This document shows, piece by piece, positions 37,327-46,290 of a stretch of DNA of 64,000 nucleotides. Under the pieces are notes generated by a model. That model was not told the DNA's origin. It saw only the letters and a program-made list of their open reading frames with translations, and made no database searches. The stretch comes from Rhodanobacter sp. Soil772 (GTDB lineage: Bacteria > Pseudomonadota > Gammaproteobacteria > Xanthomonadales > Rhodanobacteraceae). The stretch spans positions 588,704 through 652,703 of the forward strand of contig NZ_LMSK01000002.1 of the NCBI RefSeq assembly GCF_001428385.1, in the 5' to 3' direction. The translations under genes were made by a program, and so were the position numbers. Position 1 is the first letter of the stretch. Each line of letters starts with the position of its first letter.

Positions 37327-37686
37327 CCGCTCCCGGGCTTTCCTGGCCCGGCTTCGCACATCCTCAGCCACCCGCAAACCGGGTGCCGGCCGGGTCGCCC
37401 GCGTTCGCCGGCCGAGTCCCGCATCGCGCCGCAGCAAGGCGGCGGGGCCGGAGGGCGCGATGTCGGCCGGCGACGCTCCTTGTCCTTTCCTGACCCGCTT
37501 GGGCCATCCCGTGCCCCTCCCCTGCGACAGCGAGGCAGCGCATCGGATTGAAAATCCGCTACCGGCATGGATTCTCCCTTCATGGCATGGCGTATGCTTG
37601 TCAATACGCACTGAAAATGTGATACACATCACATTATGGATTGCGACGCCGTGGCAGGCGTCGGCATGCACTGGGGGAATCCGAAC
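37327..37686. other. Non-coding gap before the exopolysaccharide cluster
   Basis: A 360-bp gap. The first 250 bp are GC-rich with short inverted repeats (GCCGGCCG/CGGCCGGC types) and no gene that I can support. The last 100 bp are more AT-rich, with a TTGTCA at 37598-37603 and the CRP/Clp-like palindrome at 37618-37633. The gene start at 37687 has a GGGGGA stretch upstream. Confidence 0.6.
37618..37633. promoter_or_regulatory. Perfect CRP/Clp-type binding site
   Basis: TGTGA (37618-37622) TACACA TCACA (37629-37633) matches the perfect CRP-family consensus TGTGA-N6-TCACA. In xanthomonads the CRP homologue Clp binds this consensus and controls exopolysaccharide and virulence genes. It lies 54 bp before the epimerase start. 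With a -35-like TTGTCA just upstream it could overlap the promoter; activation or repression cannot be told. Confidence 0.7.
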
Positions 37687-38703
37687 ATGCACGTATTGAT
37701 CACGGGCGGGGCCGGTTTTATCGGCTCCCATCTGGTAGCGCTGCACCTCGCGCGCGGGGACAAGGTCCATGTGGTGGACGATTTGTCGACCGGCCTGCGC
37801 GCCAACCTGGCACCCTTCGAGGCGTCGCCGAACTTCCGTTTCGACGAGGCGGACATGCTCACCTGGCCGCTGCTGCAGCAGGCCGCGGCTTGGGCGGACC
37901 GTGTCTACCACCTTGCCGCCGTGGTCGGCGTGTACCGCGTGATCGCCGAGCCGACGCGCGTGCTTGCCACCAACATCGCCGCCTGCGAACGGTTGTTCCG
38001 CACCATCGCCGCCAGCGGCTGGCAACCGCAGGTGGTGGTCGCCTCCAGCTCCGAGGTCTACGGCCACCGCCATGCGGAACTGCTGACCGAGGACATGGAC
38101 CTCAGCGTGTCCACCCGCGCCGGCACGCGCTGGAACTATTCGGTCAGCAAGATCGCCGACGAGGCACTGGCCCTGTCCTACTCGCAGAAGTTCGGCATCC
38201 CGGTGCTGGTGGCGCGTTTCTTCAACACCATCGGGCCGCGCCAGACCGGCCGCTACGGCATGGTCGTACCGCGTTTCGTGGAACAGGCGGTGCGCGGCGA
38301 GCCGATCACGGTGTACGGCGACGGCGAGCAGACCCGTTCGTTCTGCGACGCGCGCGACAACGTGCGCGCGCTCGACCTGCTCGCCTCGCGCGAAAACGGC
38401 GACGCGCTGGTGGCGAACGTGGGCAACGACCGCGAGATCAGCATGAACGCGCTGGCCGAGCTGATCCGCGAACGCGCCGACAGCGACTCGCCGATCAGCC
38501 ATGTGCCGTACCTGAAAGCCTACGGCGAAGATTTCGAAGACATCCAGCGGCGCCGGCCGGATCTGACCCGGCTGCGTGCGCTGACCGGGTTCCGGCACCG
38601 CTACACGCTGGAAGACACGCTCGACGAGCTCATCCGCGAACGACGCATCACCCTCACAGGGACCGAACATGGCCACCGCCCCTTGGTTTGTCATCAGTCC
38701 TAG
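37687..38703 (+). CDS. NAD-dependent epimerase/dehydratase (nucleotide-sugar)
   Basis: A 338-residue extended SDR. The NAD motif GGAGFIG is at residues 7-13; SSSEVYG and the catalytic Tyr151/Lys155 (YSVSK) are present. FFNTIGPRQTGRYGMVVPRFV and TRSFCDARDNVRALD are typical nucleotide-sugar epimerase/dehydratase segments. It may make a UDP- or GDP-sugar for the glycosyltransferase gene that overlaps its end by 35 bp. The exact sugar is unknown. ATG 37687 starts the Rossmann fold and follows GGGGGA. Confidence 0.9.
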   Translation: MHVLITGGAGFIGSHLVALHLARGDKVHVVDDLSTGLRANLAPFEASPNFRFDEADMLTWPLLQQAAAWADRVYHLAAVVGVYRVIAEPTRVLATNIAACERLFRTIAASGWQPQVVVASSSEVYGHRHAELLTEDMDLSVSTRAGTRWNYSVSKIADEALALSYSQKFGIPVLVARFFNTIGPRQTGRYGMVVPRFVEQAVRGEPITVYGDGEQTRSFCDARDNVRALDLLASRENGDALVANVGNDREISMNALAELIRERADSDSPISHVPYLKAYGEDFEDIQRRRPDLTRLRALTGFRHRYTLEDTLDELIRERRITLTGTEHGHRPLVCHQS

Positions 38704-40060
38704 CGCGCTGCTCAGCGTCATCGGATTGCTGCGCGGTCCGGACCGGACCGTACCGACGCCCACCCGCGACTGGCGCACGGCCGTGGTGGACGTGGTCATC
38801 CCGGCCTACCGCGAGGCCGAGAACATCACCCACTGCCTCGTCTCGGTGGCGCGGCAGACGCTCAAGCCGCGCAACATCATCGTGGTCGACGACGGCAGCA
38901 CGGATGCCACGGCCAGCTGCGCCGAGCAGGTGGCGCAGCGGCTGGGGCTCGATGTCCAGGTGATCCGGCGCCAGTCGTCGATCGGCAAGACGCCCACGAT
39001 CAAGCGCCAGGCGCGCGAATTCGACGCGGACGTGGAGTTCATCCTCGACGGCGACACCTTCCTGGAGTCGCCCGACTACATCGCCCGCTGCGTCGAGGAA
39101 CTCTACAAGGGCGTCGGCGTCGCCTCGGTCTGCGGCCGCGTGCTGCCGATGCGCCTGGTCGACCGCCGCACCCTGGCCGCGACGCCGGAATACGCCGCGG
39201 TGCTGGCCGGCGCGCCGTTCGTCGACCCCAAGGCCGCACGCGGCCGACTGCAGCTGATGTGGTGGGGCCTGACCAACATCTACCGCGATTGCCTGTACCG
39301 CTTCCTGCAGGGCTTCGTGTTCCACGGCCAGGTGGTCTTCTTCGGCGGCATCACCAACCCGGTCGGTTGCGCCGTGGCTTACCGCCGCGAATACGTCGAG
39401 GACCTGTTCGACCGCTACGAGCCGCAATTCGGCGACAACCTGACCAACTCCGAGGACATCTTCATCGGCTTTGCGCTGATCAATCAGGGCTACCGCAACG
39501 CCCAGCTGCTGGACGTGACGGCGCGCTCGGAGGAACCGCTGGCTACCCATCTGCCGCGCCAGATCTCGCTGTGGTCCTCTTCCTTCCTGCAAAGTTGCTA
39601 CTACTTCGACGCGCTGGTGCGCAGCCCGTTCAAGGCGTTCGCACGCGCGCGCCGGCGTTGGGACGAGAAGCACGGCGAGCACGGAAAGCACATCCAGGAA
39701 CTGCGCAAGGTGCAGGAACCGTACCGGCAAGCCTTCGGCGAGGAAGTCACGAGACGCTACGGGCGCCCGCTGGGCTGGATCATCTTCATGTCCGCGTTCG
39801 AGAAAATCGGCTTTCCCACCGCGCTGATCGTGATGGCCCTGCTGCGCTGGTGGGAGCCGCTGCTGGTCACCCTGCTGGCGGAGTCGGCGCTGTCGCTGAT
39901 CGTGCTGACGGTGATCTCCCGCGGTGAACGCTGGAAGATGCTGGGCAAGGGTCTGCTGGTGACGCCGCTGCGCTATTTCCTGATGCTGACCGAGATCCGC
40001 ACGATCGGCCAGTTCGCCATCGACCTGTGGATTACGGGGAACCGCAAATGGCGCAAATGA
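38669..40060 (+). CDS. Membrane glycosyltransferase family 2 (polysaccharide synthase-like)
   Basis: A 463-residue GT2 protein. VDDGSTD at 73-79, the DxD-like DGD at 127-129 and the ED of EDIFIGF at 262-263 form the nucleotide-sugar and acceptor site. QISLW at 298-302 takes the place of the processive-synthase QxxRW, with Leu instead of Arg. Hydrophobic helices at the end and a charged connector place it at the inner membrane. It resembles synthases that make and export polymers, but could also transfer single sugars. Its stop overlaps the next start. Confidence 0.87.
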   Translation: MATAPWFVISPSALLSVIGLLRGPDRTVPTPTRDWRTAVVDVVIPAYREAENITHCLVSVARQTLKPRNIIVVDDGSTDATASCAEQVAQRLGLDVQVIRRQSSIGKTPTIKRQAREFDADVEFILDGDTFLESPDYIARCVEELYKGVGVASVCGRVLPMRLVDRRTLAATPEYAAVLAGAPFVDPKAARGRLQLMWWGLTNIYRDCLYRFLQGFVFHGQVVFFGGITNPVGCAVAYRREYVEDLFDRYEPQFGDNLTNSEDIFIGFALINQGYRNAQLLDVTARSEEPLATHLPRQISLWSSSFLQSCYYFDALVRSPFKAFARARRRWDEKHGEHGKHIQELRKVQEPYRQAFGEEVTRRYGRPLGWIIFMSAFEKIGFPTALIVMALLRWWEPLLVTLLAESALSLIVLTVISRGERWKMLGKGLLVTPLRYFLMLTEIRTIGQFAIDLWITGNRKWRK

Positions 40061-41463
40061 AACCCCTCGCCTGGCTTGTCGGTGCGCTGCTGGCGGCGCC
40101 GGCCTGCACATGGGCACAGAGCCCCACCATCCAGCCCCTGGACACGCAGGCACGGGCGCTGATGTGGACCGGCCACGTCGACGACGCCACGCGCACGATG
40201 CGCGAGTACGTCGCCGGGCACCCCGGCGACCAGGCCGCCGTGCTCGACTTGGCGCGCTACCTGACCTGGAATGGCGACTATGCCGGCGCCAGGGGCGTGC
40301 TGGACGCCCATCCGGAAGCCACCCGCAGCAGCGAGGGCCAGGTCGTGCTCGCCGGCGTGCTCGCCTGGGGCGGCTGGATCCGCACGGCGCAGCAGGTCAA
40401 TGCGGCACCGCTGGCCGCCGACCCGGACGGCCTGCTGCCCAACTACGTGCAGGCCATCGCCTTGCGGCAGTCGGCACGACCGCGCGAAGCGCTGCCCTAC
40501 GTCGCGGCGGTCAAGCGCGCCAGGCCGGACGGCAAGGACGCGCGCGACCTGGAGCGCTCGGTGCGCATCCGCACCGATTCCTTCGTCGCGCTGGACTACC
40601 AGCACGGTTCCGACTCGGACGACCTGGAACGCTCGCAACCGACCCTGCGCGCGGAACTGGCGCAAGGCGAAGCGCTGCGCTGGACCGCCGAGTTCGGCCG
40701 GTGGGACTACCGCGCACCGTTGAGCAGCCCGTTCGCCAGCATCACCGGCGCCCGCATGCTCGCCGAGAACCGCGGACTGGTCGGGCTGCGTTACGCACCG
40801 TCGCTGTACACCACGCTCAGCGCGGCCGTCGGCCGCTCCTCGATCGACGGCAGCGGCACCACCCTGTGGCGGCTCGGCCTGGACCATCGCTTCGGCGATA
40901 CCTTCCGCGCCGACCTGCTGGCCGACCACGATCGCGTCGCCGCCTCGCCGCGCTCACTCTCGCTGGGGCTGGACCGCACCAGCGTCACCGGCCACGCGCA
41001 GTGGACGCCGGACTTCCGCTGGACCGGCGATCTGTGGCTGCGCCGCGACCACTTCAGCGACAGCAACAACAGTACGGACCTGAACGCCGCACTGCGTCGC
41101 GCAGTCGTGCGCCAACCCGGCGTCATGCTGGACCTCGGCGCCAGCGCGGAGCACCTGTCGTTCGACCGCAACCCCGGTCACGGCTACTACGCGCCGGACA
41201 ACTATCGACGCTACGCGCTGACCGCCAACCTCTACGTGGGGCTCGGCGAAGACGCCGGACTGTCGCTGCAGGCGGGCCTGGGCCGGCAGCGCGACGAGAC
41301 CTTCACTTCGTGGCGTCGCGCCAACGACATCAACGCATCGCTGGTCGTCGGCATCTTCTCGCCGTGGCAGCTGAGCGTGAACGCCGGCTACAGCGAGCGG
41401 GTGCTCAACACCGGTGCATACGAGGGGCGCAGCTGGGGCATCACGCTGACTCGCCGTTTCTGA
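40057..41463 (+). CDS. TPR plus outer-membrane beta-barrel protein (YaiO/PgaA-like)
   Basis: A 468-residue protein. The signal peptide is MKPLAWLVGALLAAPACTWAQ. Residues ~25-170 contain TPR-like helices (ARALMWTGHVDDATRTMREY; YLTWNGDYAGARGVLDAHPE). The rest shows alternating amphipathic strands with aromatic girdles, ending SWGITLTRRF, as in a barrel with a C-terminal Phe. This arrangement recalls YaiO-family and PgaA-type exporters of surface polysaccharides. ATG 40057 overlaps the glycosyltransferase stop (ATGA); ATG 40048 is the alternative. No exact family is provable from sequence. Confidence 0.75.
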   Translation: MKPLAWLVGALLAAPACTWAQSPTIQPLDTQARALMWTGHVDDATRTMREYVAGHPGDQAAVLDLARYLTWNGDYAGARGVLDAHPEATRSSEGQVVLAGVLAWGGWIRTAQQVNAAPLAADPDGLLPNYVQAIALRQSARPREALPYVAAVKRARPDGKDARDLERSVRIRTDSFVALDYQHGSDSDDLERSQPTLRAELAQGEALRWTAEFGRWDYRAPLSSPFASITGARMLAENRGLVGLRYAPSLYTTLSAAVGRSSIDGSGTTLWRLGLDHRFGDTFRADLLADHDRVAASPRSLSLGLDRTSVTGHAQWTPDFRWTGDLWLRRDHFSDSNNSTDLNAALRRAVVRQPGVMLDLGASAEHLSFDRNPGHGYYAPDNYRRYALTANLYVGLGEDAGLSLQAGLGRQRDETFTSWRRANDINASLVVGIFSPWQLSVNAGYSERVLNTGAYEGRSWGITLTRRF

Positions 41464-41485
41464 GGCACCTGCACGACGGGCAGGC

Positions 41486-43447
41486 ATGGACGCAGGCAAA
41501 CCGCCGTTGCGCACCGACATCCAGGCCCTGCGCGGCCTGGCGGTACTGCTGGTAATCCTGCAGCACGCCCGCGCCGGTTTCATCGGCGCCGGCTGGCTGG
41601 GCGTTGACATCTTCTTCGTGATTTCCGGCTTCCTGATCACGAGCCTGCTGGCCAGGGACATCGGCCACGGCCGGTTCCGCTTCGCCACGTTCTACTTCCG
41701 CCGCGCCAAGCGCCTGCTGCCGGCCGCGTACGTCACCTTCGCGGCCACTGCGGCGGCTTCGTTCTTCCTGCTCGACGCCGGCGAGTGGCAGGATTTCACC
41801 CGGCAACTCGCGGGCGCGGTGAGCTTCACCGGCAACTTCGTGCTGCTGCAGCAGACCGGCTATTTCGCCGGCGCCGCGGCGCTCAAGCCGCTGCTGCACG
41901 TGTGGTCGCTGGCGGTCGAGGAGCAGTATTACCTGCTGCTGCCGGCGGCGCTGCTGCTGGTGCCGCGGCGCGGGTGGTTCGCCGGCAGCCTGGCGGTGCT
42001 GGCCACCAGCTTCGCGCTGTGCGTCGCGCTGACCTACTCGCGGCCCGATGCGGCGTTCTACCTGCTGCCCACGCGCGCCTGGGAACTGGCGATCGGCTCG
42101 CTCGCGGCGCTGGCCGGCGCGCAGGGTCCGCGGCGGCGGCGGCTGGTGTCGCTGCTGTTCCTGCCGGCGCTGGCCGCGCTGTTCGTGGTCCCGATCTGGC
42201 CGCTGCCCGCGCCCAACTTCGTCAACATCGCGATCGTCTGCGTGGCGACGCTGGTGGTGATCCTGCGCCGGCACGACGAACTGCAGGACCGCCCGATTCC
42301 GAACGCGCTGGCCGCCGTCGGCGACGCTTCGTACTCACTGTACCTGGTGCACTGGCCGATCTTCGCCCTGCTCAACAACGTCTACGCCGGCGACCCGTCC
42401 TTCGGCACGCCGACGCCGGAAGTGCTGGCCGGCGCGGTCGCGCTGGCGCTGCTGCTGGGCTTCGCCCTGTACCGCGGCGTCGAGCTGCCGGTGCGCCGGC
42501 TCGAAGCGCGTTCGCCACGGCACTGGTCGCTGGCCGCACTCGCCGCTTCGCTGTGCCTGGCGCTGCTGCCGCTCACCCTCGCCGCGCGCACCGGCACTCA
42601 TGCGGTACGCGGACCGGCCATCGACTACGCCTGGCTGCGCCGCGACAACGTCGGCTTCGACGCGGCGTGCGACGGCTACCGGCGCCTGGAATACACCATG
42701 CGTTGCAGCAACGCGGCACATCCGGCCACGATGATCTGGGGCGACTCGTTCGCCATGCATCTGGTGCCGGGGCTGGCCGCGAGCATGCCTGGCGGAGTGC
42801 TGCAGGCCACCAAGAGCGCCTGCGGGCCGCTGCTGGGGCTGGCCCAGATCTACCGCGTGTACACGCGCGAATTCGCCGAGCGCTGCCTGGGCTTCAACGA
42901 TTCGGTGATCGCCTATCTCGCGGCGCATCCGGAGATCCGCACCGTAGTGCTGTCCAGTCCGTTCTACGAGTACTTCGACCCGGCACGACGCATGCTGCAC
43001 GTGGTCGACGGGCAGGCGCGGGTGGAATCGCCCGATGCAGACGCCGCGCTGGCGGCACTGACCGCCACCATCGGCCGGATCCGCGCACTGGGCCGGCGCG
43101 TGGTGATCGTGGCACCGCCGCCGGGCGACGGCTTCGACTATACCCATTGCCTGGAGCGCAAGGCGCGCAACCGCACGCTGTTCGGCCGCTTCATCGACTG
43201 CGACATCCCGCTGGCGCAATACCATGCCAGCAAGCGCCGGGTGCTCGACTTCCTGCAGCGGATTCGCGCGCGGGCAGGCGTCGAAGTGCTGTCGTTCGAC
43301 GCGTTCCTGTGCGATGCGAAGGCGTGCCGGACCGAACTCGACGGCACCTTCCTGTACCGCGACGACGGCCACCTGTCGTACGACGGCTCGGTCCTGCTCG
43401 CCCGGCGCATGCATCTGGACGAACTGATCGCGAAGGCGGCGCGCTGA
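41486..43447 (+). CDS. OafA-type acyltransferase with C-terminal SGNH domain
   Basis: A 653-residue membrane enzyme. The N-terminal acyltransferase-3 domain has DIQALRGLAVLLVILQHA and about ten hydrophobic helices (HVWSLAVEEQYYLLLP is typical). The C-terminal periplasmic SGNH domain has WGDSFAMHL with Ser421 and a later DDGHLSYDGS containing the Asp-His pair. Such proteins O-acetylate (or otherwise acylate) cell-surface polysaccharides. It is the last gene of the cluster, 22 bp after the barrel gene, and probably decorates the exported polymer. Confidence 0.9.
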   Translation: MDAGKPPLRTDIQALRGLAVLLVILQHARAGFIGAGWLGVDIFFVISGFLITSLLARDIGHGRFRFATFYFRRAKRLLPAAYVTFAATAAASFFLLDAGEWQDFTRQLAGAVSFTGNFVLLQQTGYFAGAAALKPLLHVWSLAVEEQYYLLLPAALLLVPRRGWFAGSLAVLATSFALCVALTYSRPDAAFYLLPTRAWELAIGSLAALAGAQGPRRRRLVSLLFLPALAALFVVPIWPLPAPNFVNIAIVCVATLVVILRRHDELQDRPIPNALAAVGDASYSLYLVHWPIFALLNNVYAGDPSFGTPTPEVLAGAVALALLLGFALYRGVELPVRRLEARSPRHWSLAALAASLCLALLPLTLAARTGTHAVRGPAIDYAWLRRDNVGFDAACDGYRRLEYTMRCSNAAHPATMIWGDSFAMHLVPGLAASMPGGVLQATKSACGPLLGLAQIYRVYTREFAERCLGFNDSVIAYLAAHPEIRTVVLSSPFYEYFDPARRMLHVVDGQARVESPDADAALAALTATIGRIRALGRRVVIVAPPPGDGFDYTHCLERKARNRTLFGRFIDCDIPLAQYHASKRRVLDFLQRIRARAGVEVLSFDAFLCDAKACRTELDGTFLYRDDGHLSYDGSVLLARRMHLDELIAKAAR

Positions 43448-43453
43448 CTTCCG

Positions 43454-44494
43454 CTAGCGCCCCGAGTGCCCCGACTCGTCGTAGTCACGATGAGTCAGCA
43501 GACCGGGCCGGATCAGGTCGACGAAGGCGCGCGCCTCGGCACTGAGGAACTTGCCCTTGCGCATCACCACGCCGTAGCTGCGCTGGGGGAAGTACTGCTT
43601 CATGTTGCGCACGGCCAGCCGGCCGTGATCGGCCGCGGTGATGCAGATGCCGGTGACGATCGAGATGCCCATGCCCATCGCCACGTACTCCTTGATCACG
43701 TCCCAGCCGCCCACTTCGATCGCCACGTGGTACGGCACCTGCTGCTGCTGGAACACCAGGTCGACCAGCCGGTAGGTGGACAGCCGTTGCGGCGGCAGGA
43801 TCAGCCCATAGGGCGAAATATCCTCCAGCGTGATCTTGTCCTTCGCGGCCAGCGGATGATCCGGCGGCATGATCAGCATCGGGTCGTAGTGGTGCACCGG
43901 CGCCCACGCGATGTCGTTCGGCACGTCGAGCATCGAGCCGACCGCGAAGTCGGCATCATCGGCGCGCAGCAAGGCCAGGCCGTCCTTGCCGGTGACGTTG
44001 GCCAGCTGCAGTTGCACCGCAGGGAAGCGCTCGCGATAGCGGCGCACCAGCTCGGGCAGCAGGTACTGGATGGTCGAGGTGCCGGCGGCGATGGTCAGCC
44101 GACCGGCCTGCAGGCCCTTTACCTTGGCCTGGAAGTCGCGATCCAGCGTGTCCCAGCCCTCGACCAGCGGCCGCGCCAGCTCATACAGCGCCTCGCCCGC
44201 ATCGGTGAGGTTGATGCGGCGCCGACGCCGCTCGACCAGGCTCGCCCCGAGCTCCCGTTCCAGCGCCTGCAACTGCAGGCTGATCGTGGGCTGCGACAGG
44301 TACAGCGCCTCGGCGGCGCGGGTCAGCGTGCCCAGTTTCACCACGCTGACAAACGCGCGCAGCTGCTTGTGGCGGTTGCCCTTGTAGTAGAAACGGCCGC
44401 CCACCTCATCGGCATGCTCGCCAGCAGCACGCTTTTTTGTTGCGTTGCGGCGCGACTTTTTCGGCTTGTTCAGCGTATCGGCTGGCCTTTTCAT
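43454..44494 (-). CDS. LysR-family regulator, divergent from aceBA
   Basis: A 346-residue regulator. A basic ~35-residue N-terminal extension (KKSRRNATKKRAAGEHADE) precedes the HTH (GTLTRAAEALYLSQPTISLQL). The effector domain has GMGISIVTGICI near the end. It resembles the CysB/Cbl-like branch. It starts 123 bp from the divergent aceB start and probably regulates the glyoxylate shunt genes; the ligand is unknown. Confidence 0.88.
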   Translation of the reverse strand: MKRPADTLNKPKKSRRNATKKRAAGEHADEVGGRFYYKGNRHKQLRAFVSVVKLGTLTRAAEALYLSQPTISLQLQALERELGASLVERRRRRINLTDAGEALYELARPLVEGWDTLDRDFQAKVKGLQAGRLTIAAGTSTIQYLLPELVRRYRERFPAVQLQLANVTGKDGLALLRADDADFAVGSMLDVPNDIAWAPVHHYDPMLIMPPDHPLAAKDKITLEDISPYGLILPPQRLSTYRLVDLVFQQQQVPYHVAIEVGGWDVIKEYVAMGMGISIVTGICITAADHGRLAVRNMKQYFPQRSYGVVMRKGKFLSAEARAFVDLIRPGLLTHRDYDESGHSGR

Positions 44495-44616
44495 CTAGCC
44501 CATTCAATCAGTTGAAAAATGTATTAGTTATGCTCATAGTAATGATTGAAACATTCACTTTGTCAAATACATGATTTCTCCCTAGCTTCGAGTCATCCAC
44601 GACTCGGAGCAACCCC
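44495..44616. promoter_or_regulatory. AT-rich divergent promoter region, lysR-aceB
   Basis: This 122-bp gap is markedly AT-rich for the genome. ATGTATTA (44519-44526) and the inverted AAATACAT (44565-44572) flank it in an interrupted palindrome. This is the expected place for the aceB promoter and a LysR site. No single half-site can be named with confidence. Confidence 0.5.
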
Positions 44617-46245
44617 ATGGCAGTACCGCAGGAACGACTCGATACCGGCACCGTCGAGATCCATGCCGACCACGCCGGTTACGAAAGCATCCTGACCCCC
44701 GCGGCGCTGGGTTTCCTGGCCCAGTTGCACCGCCGCTTCGAGGCCACCCGGCAGCGCCTGCTGCGGGCTCGGCGCGAGCGCCAGGCGGGTTACGACGCTG
44801 GCGGCCTGCCGGATTTCCGCGCGGACACGCTGACGATCCGCGAATCCGAGTGGAGCGTGGCACCGATCCCGGCCGCACTGCAGGACCGCCGCGTCGAGAT
44901 CACCGGACCGGTCGAGCGCAAGATGATCATCAACGCGCTGAACTCCGGCGCGAAGGTGTTCATGGCCGACTTCGAGGACTCCTCGGCACCCACGTTCGGC
45001 AACCAGCTCGACGGCCAGATCAACTTGCGCGACGCAGTGAACGGCACGATCGCGTTCACCTCGCCCGACGGCAGGAGCTACCGCGTCAACGACAAGCCGG
45101 CGGTGCTGGTGGTGCGTCCGCGCGGCTGGCATCTGCACGACAAGTTTTTCCGCGTGGACGGCGAACCGATGGCCGGCGCGCTGGTCGACTTCGGCCTGTT
45201 CGTGTTCCACAACGCCCGCGCGCTGCACAGCTGCGACCGCGGCCCGTACTTCTACCTGCCGAAACTCGAGGCGATGGAAGAAGCCGCGCTGTGGGACGCG
45301 GTGATGGCCGCGGCCGAGGACGAGTTGCAATTGCCGGTCGGCACGATGAAGGCCACCGTGCTGATCGAGACGCTGCCGGCGGCGTTCCAGATGCACGAGA
45401 TCCTGCACGCGTTGCGCCGCCGCGCGGTCGGCCTCAACTGCGGCCGCTGGGACTACATCTTCTCGTACCTGAAAACCCTGTGCGGCCATCGCGACCGCCT
45501 GCTGCCCGAGCGCGGCCAGGTGCAGATGACCGCGCCGTTCCTGAAGGCCTATTCGGAACTGCTGATCCAGACCTGCCATCGCCGCGGCGCGTTCGCGATG
45601 GGCGGCATGGCCGCGCAGATCCCGATCAAGGGCGACGACGCAGCGAACGAAGCGGCGCTGGCCAAGGTGCGTGCCGACAAGCTGCGCGAAGTGCAGGCCG
45701 GCCACGACGGCACCTGGGTCGCGCATCCGGCGCTGGTGCCGGTGGCGCAGGACATCTTCGATCAGTACATGCCGGCGCCGAACCAGTTGCGTGTGCTGCG
45801 CCAGGACGTGCAGGTGAGCCGCGAACAGTTGCTCGCCGCGCCGAACGGCACGATCAGCCGCGCCGGTTTCGACAACAACGTCGAGGTCTGCCTGCGCTAC
45901 ACCGCCGCCTGGCTGGACGGCCTCGGCTGCGTGCCGATCCATCACCTGATGGAGGACGCCGCCACCGCCGAAATCGCCCGCGCGCAGTTGTGGCAGTGGC
46001 TGCATCATGCCGACGTTCCGGCCGGCGGGGCGCCGGTCGGGGGCGCGCTCGAGTTCCCCGACCACGCGCCGATCGACTTTGCGCTGTTCGATCACGCGGT
46101 GGCCACGCATGTCCACCGCCTGCGCGACAGCCAACACCCCGGCGCCACCCGCGCCGACGATGCCGCCGCACTGCTCGGCGCAATGACCCACGCCGATCAG
46201 CTCGGCGACTTCCTCACCTTGCCCGCTTACGAACAACTCGCCTGA
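44617..46245 (+). CDS. aceB: Malate synthase A
   Basis: A 542-residue enzyme condensing glyoxylate and acetyl-CoA to malate in the glyoxylate shunt. [20 protein letters not shown] and [11 protein letters not shown] contain the glyoxylate/Mg site. [18 protein letters not shown] [14 protein letters not shown] and [11 protein letters not shown] are family A hallmarks. GGAG precedes ATG 44617. It is followed after 45 bp by aceA, as in a shunt operon. Confidence 0.96.
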   Translation: MAVPQERLDTGTVEIHADHAGYESILTPAALGFLAQLHRRFEATRQRLLRARRERQAGYDAGGLPDFRADTLTIRESEWSVAPIPAALQDRRVEITGPVERKMIINALNSGAKVFMADFEDSSAPTFGNQLDGQINLRDAVNGTIAFTSPDGRSYRVNDKPAVLVVRPRGWHLHDKFFRVDGEPMAGALVDFGLFVFHNARALHSCDRGPYFYLPKLEAMEEAALWDAVMAAAEDELQLPVGTMKATVLIETLPAAFQMHEILHALRRRAVGLNCGRWDYIFSYLKTLCGHRDRLLPERGQVQMTAPFLKAYSELLIQTCHRRGAFAMGGMAAQIPIKGDDAANEAALAKVRADKLREVQAGHDGTWVAHPALVPVAQDIFDQYMPAPNQLRVLRQDVQVSREQLLAAPNGTISRAGFDNNVEVCLRYTAAWLDGLGCVPIHHLMEDAATAEIARAQLWQWLHHADVPAGGAPVGGALEFPDHAPIDFALFDHAVATHVHRLRDSQHPGATRADDAAALLGAMTHADQLGDFLTLPAYEQLA

Positions 46246-46290
46246 TCTGCTCGAACCGAGCCATCCAGACTTTCGCTACGGAGCCACGCC

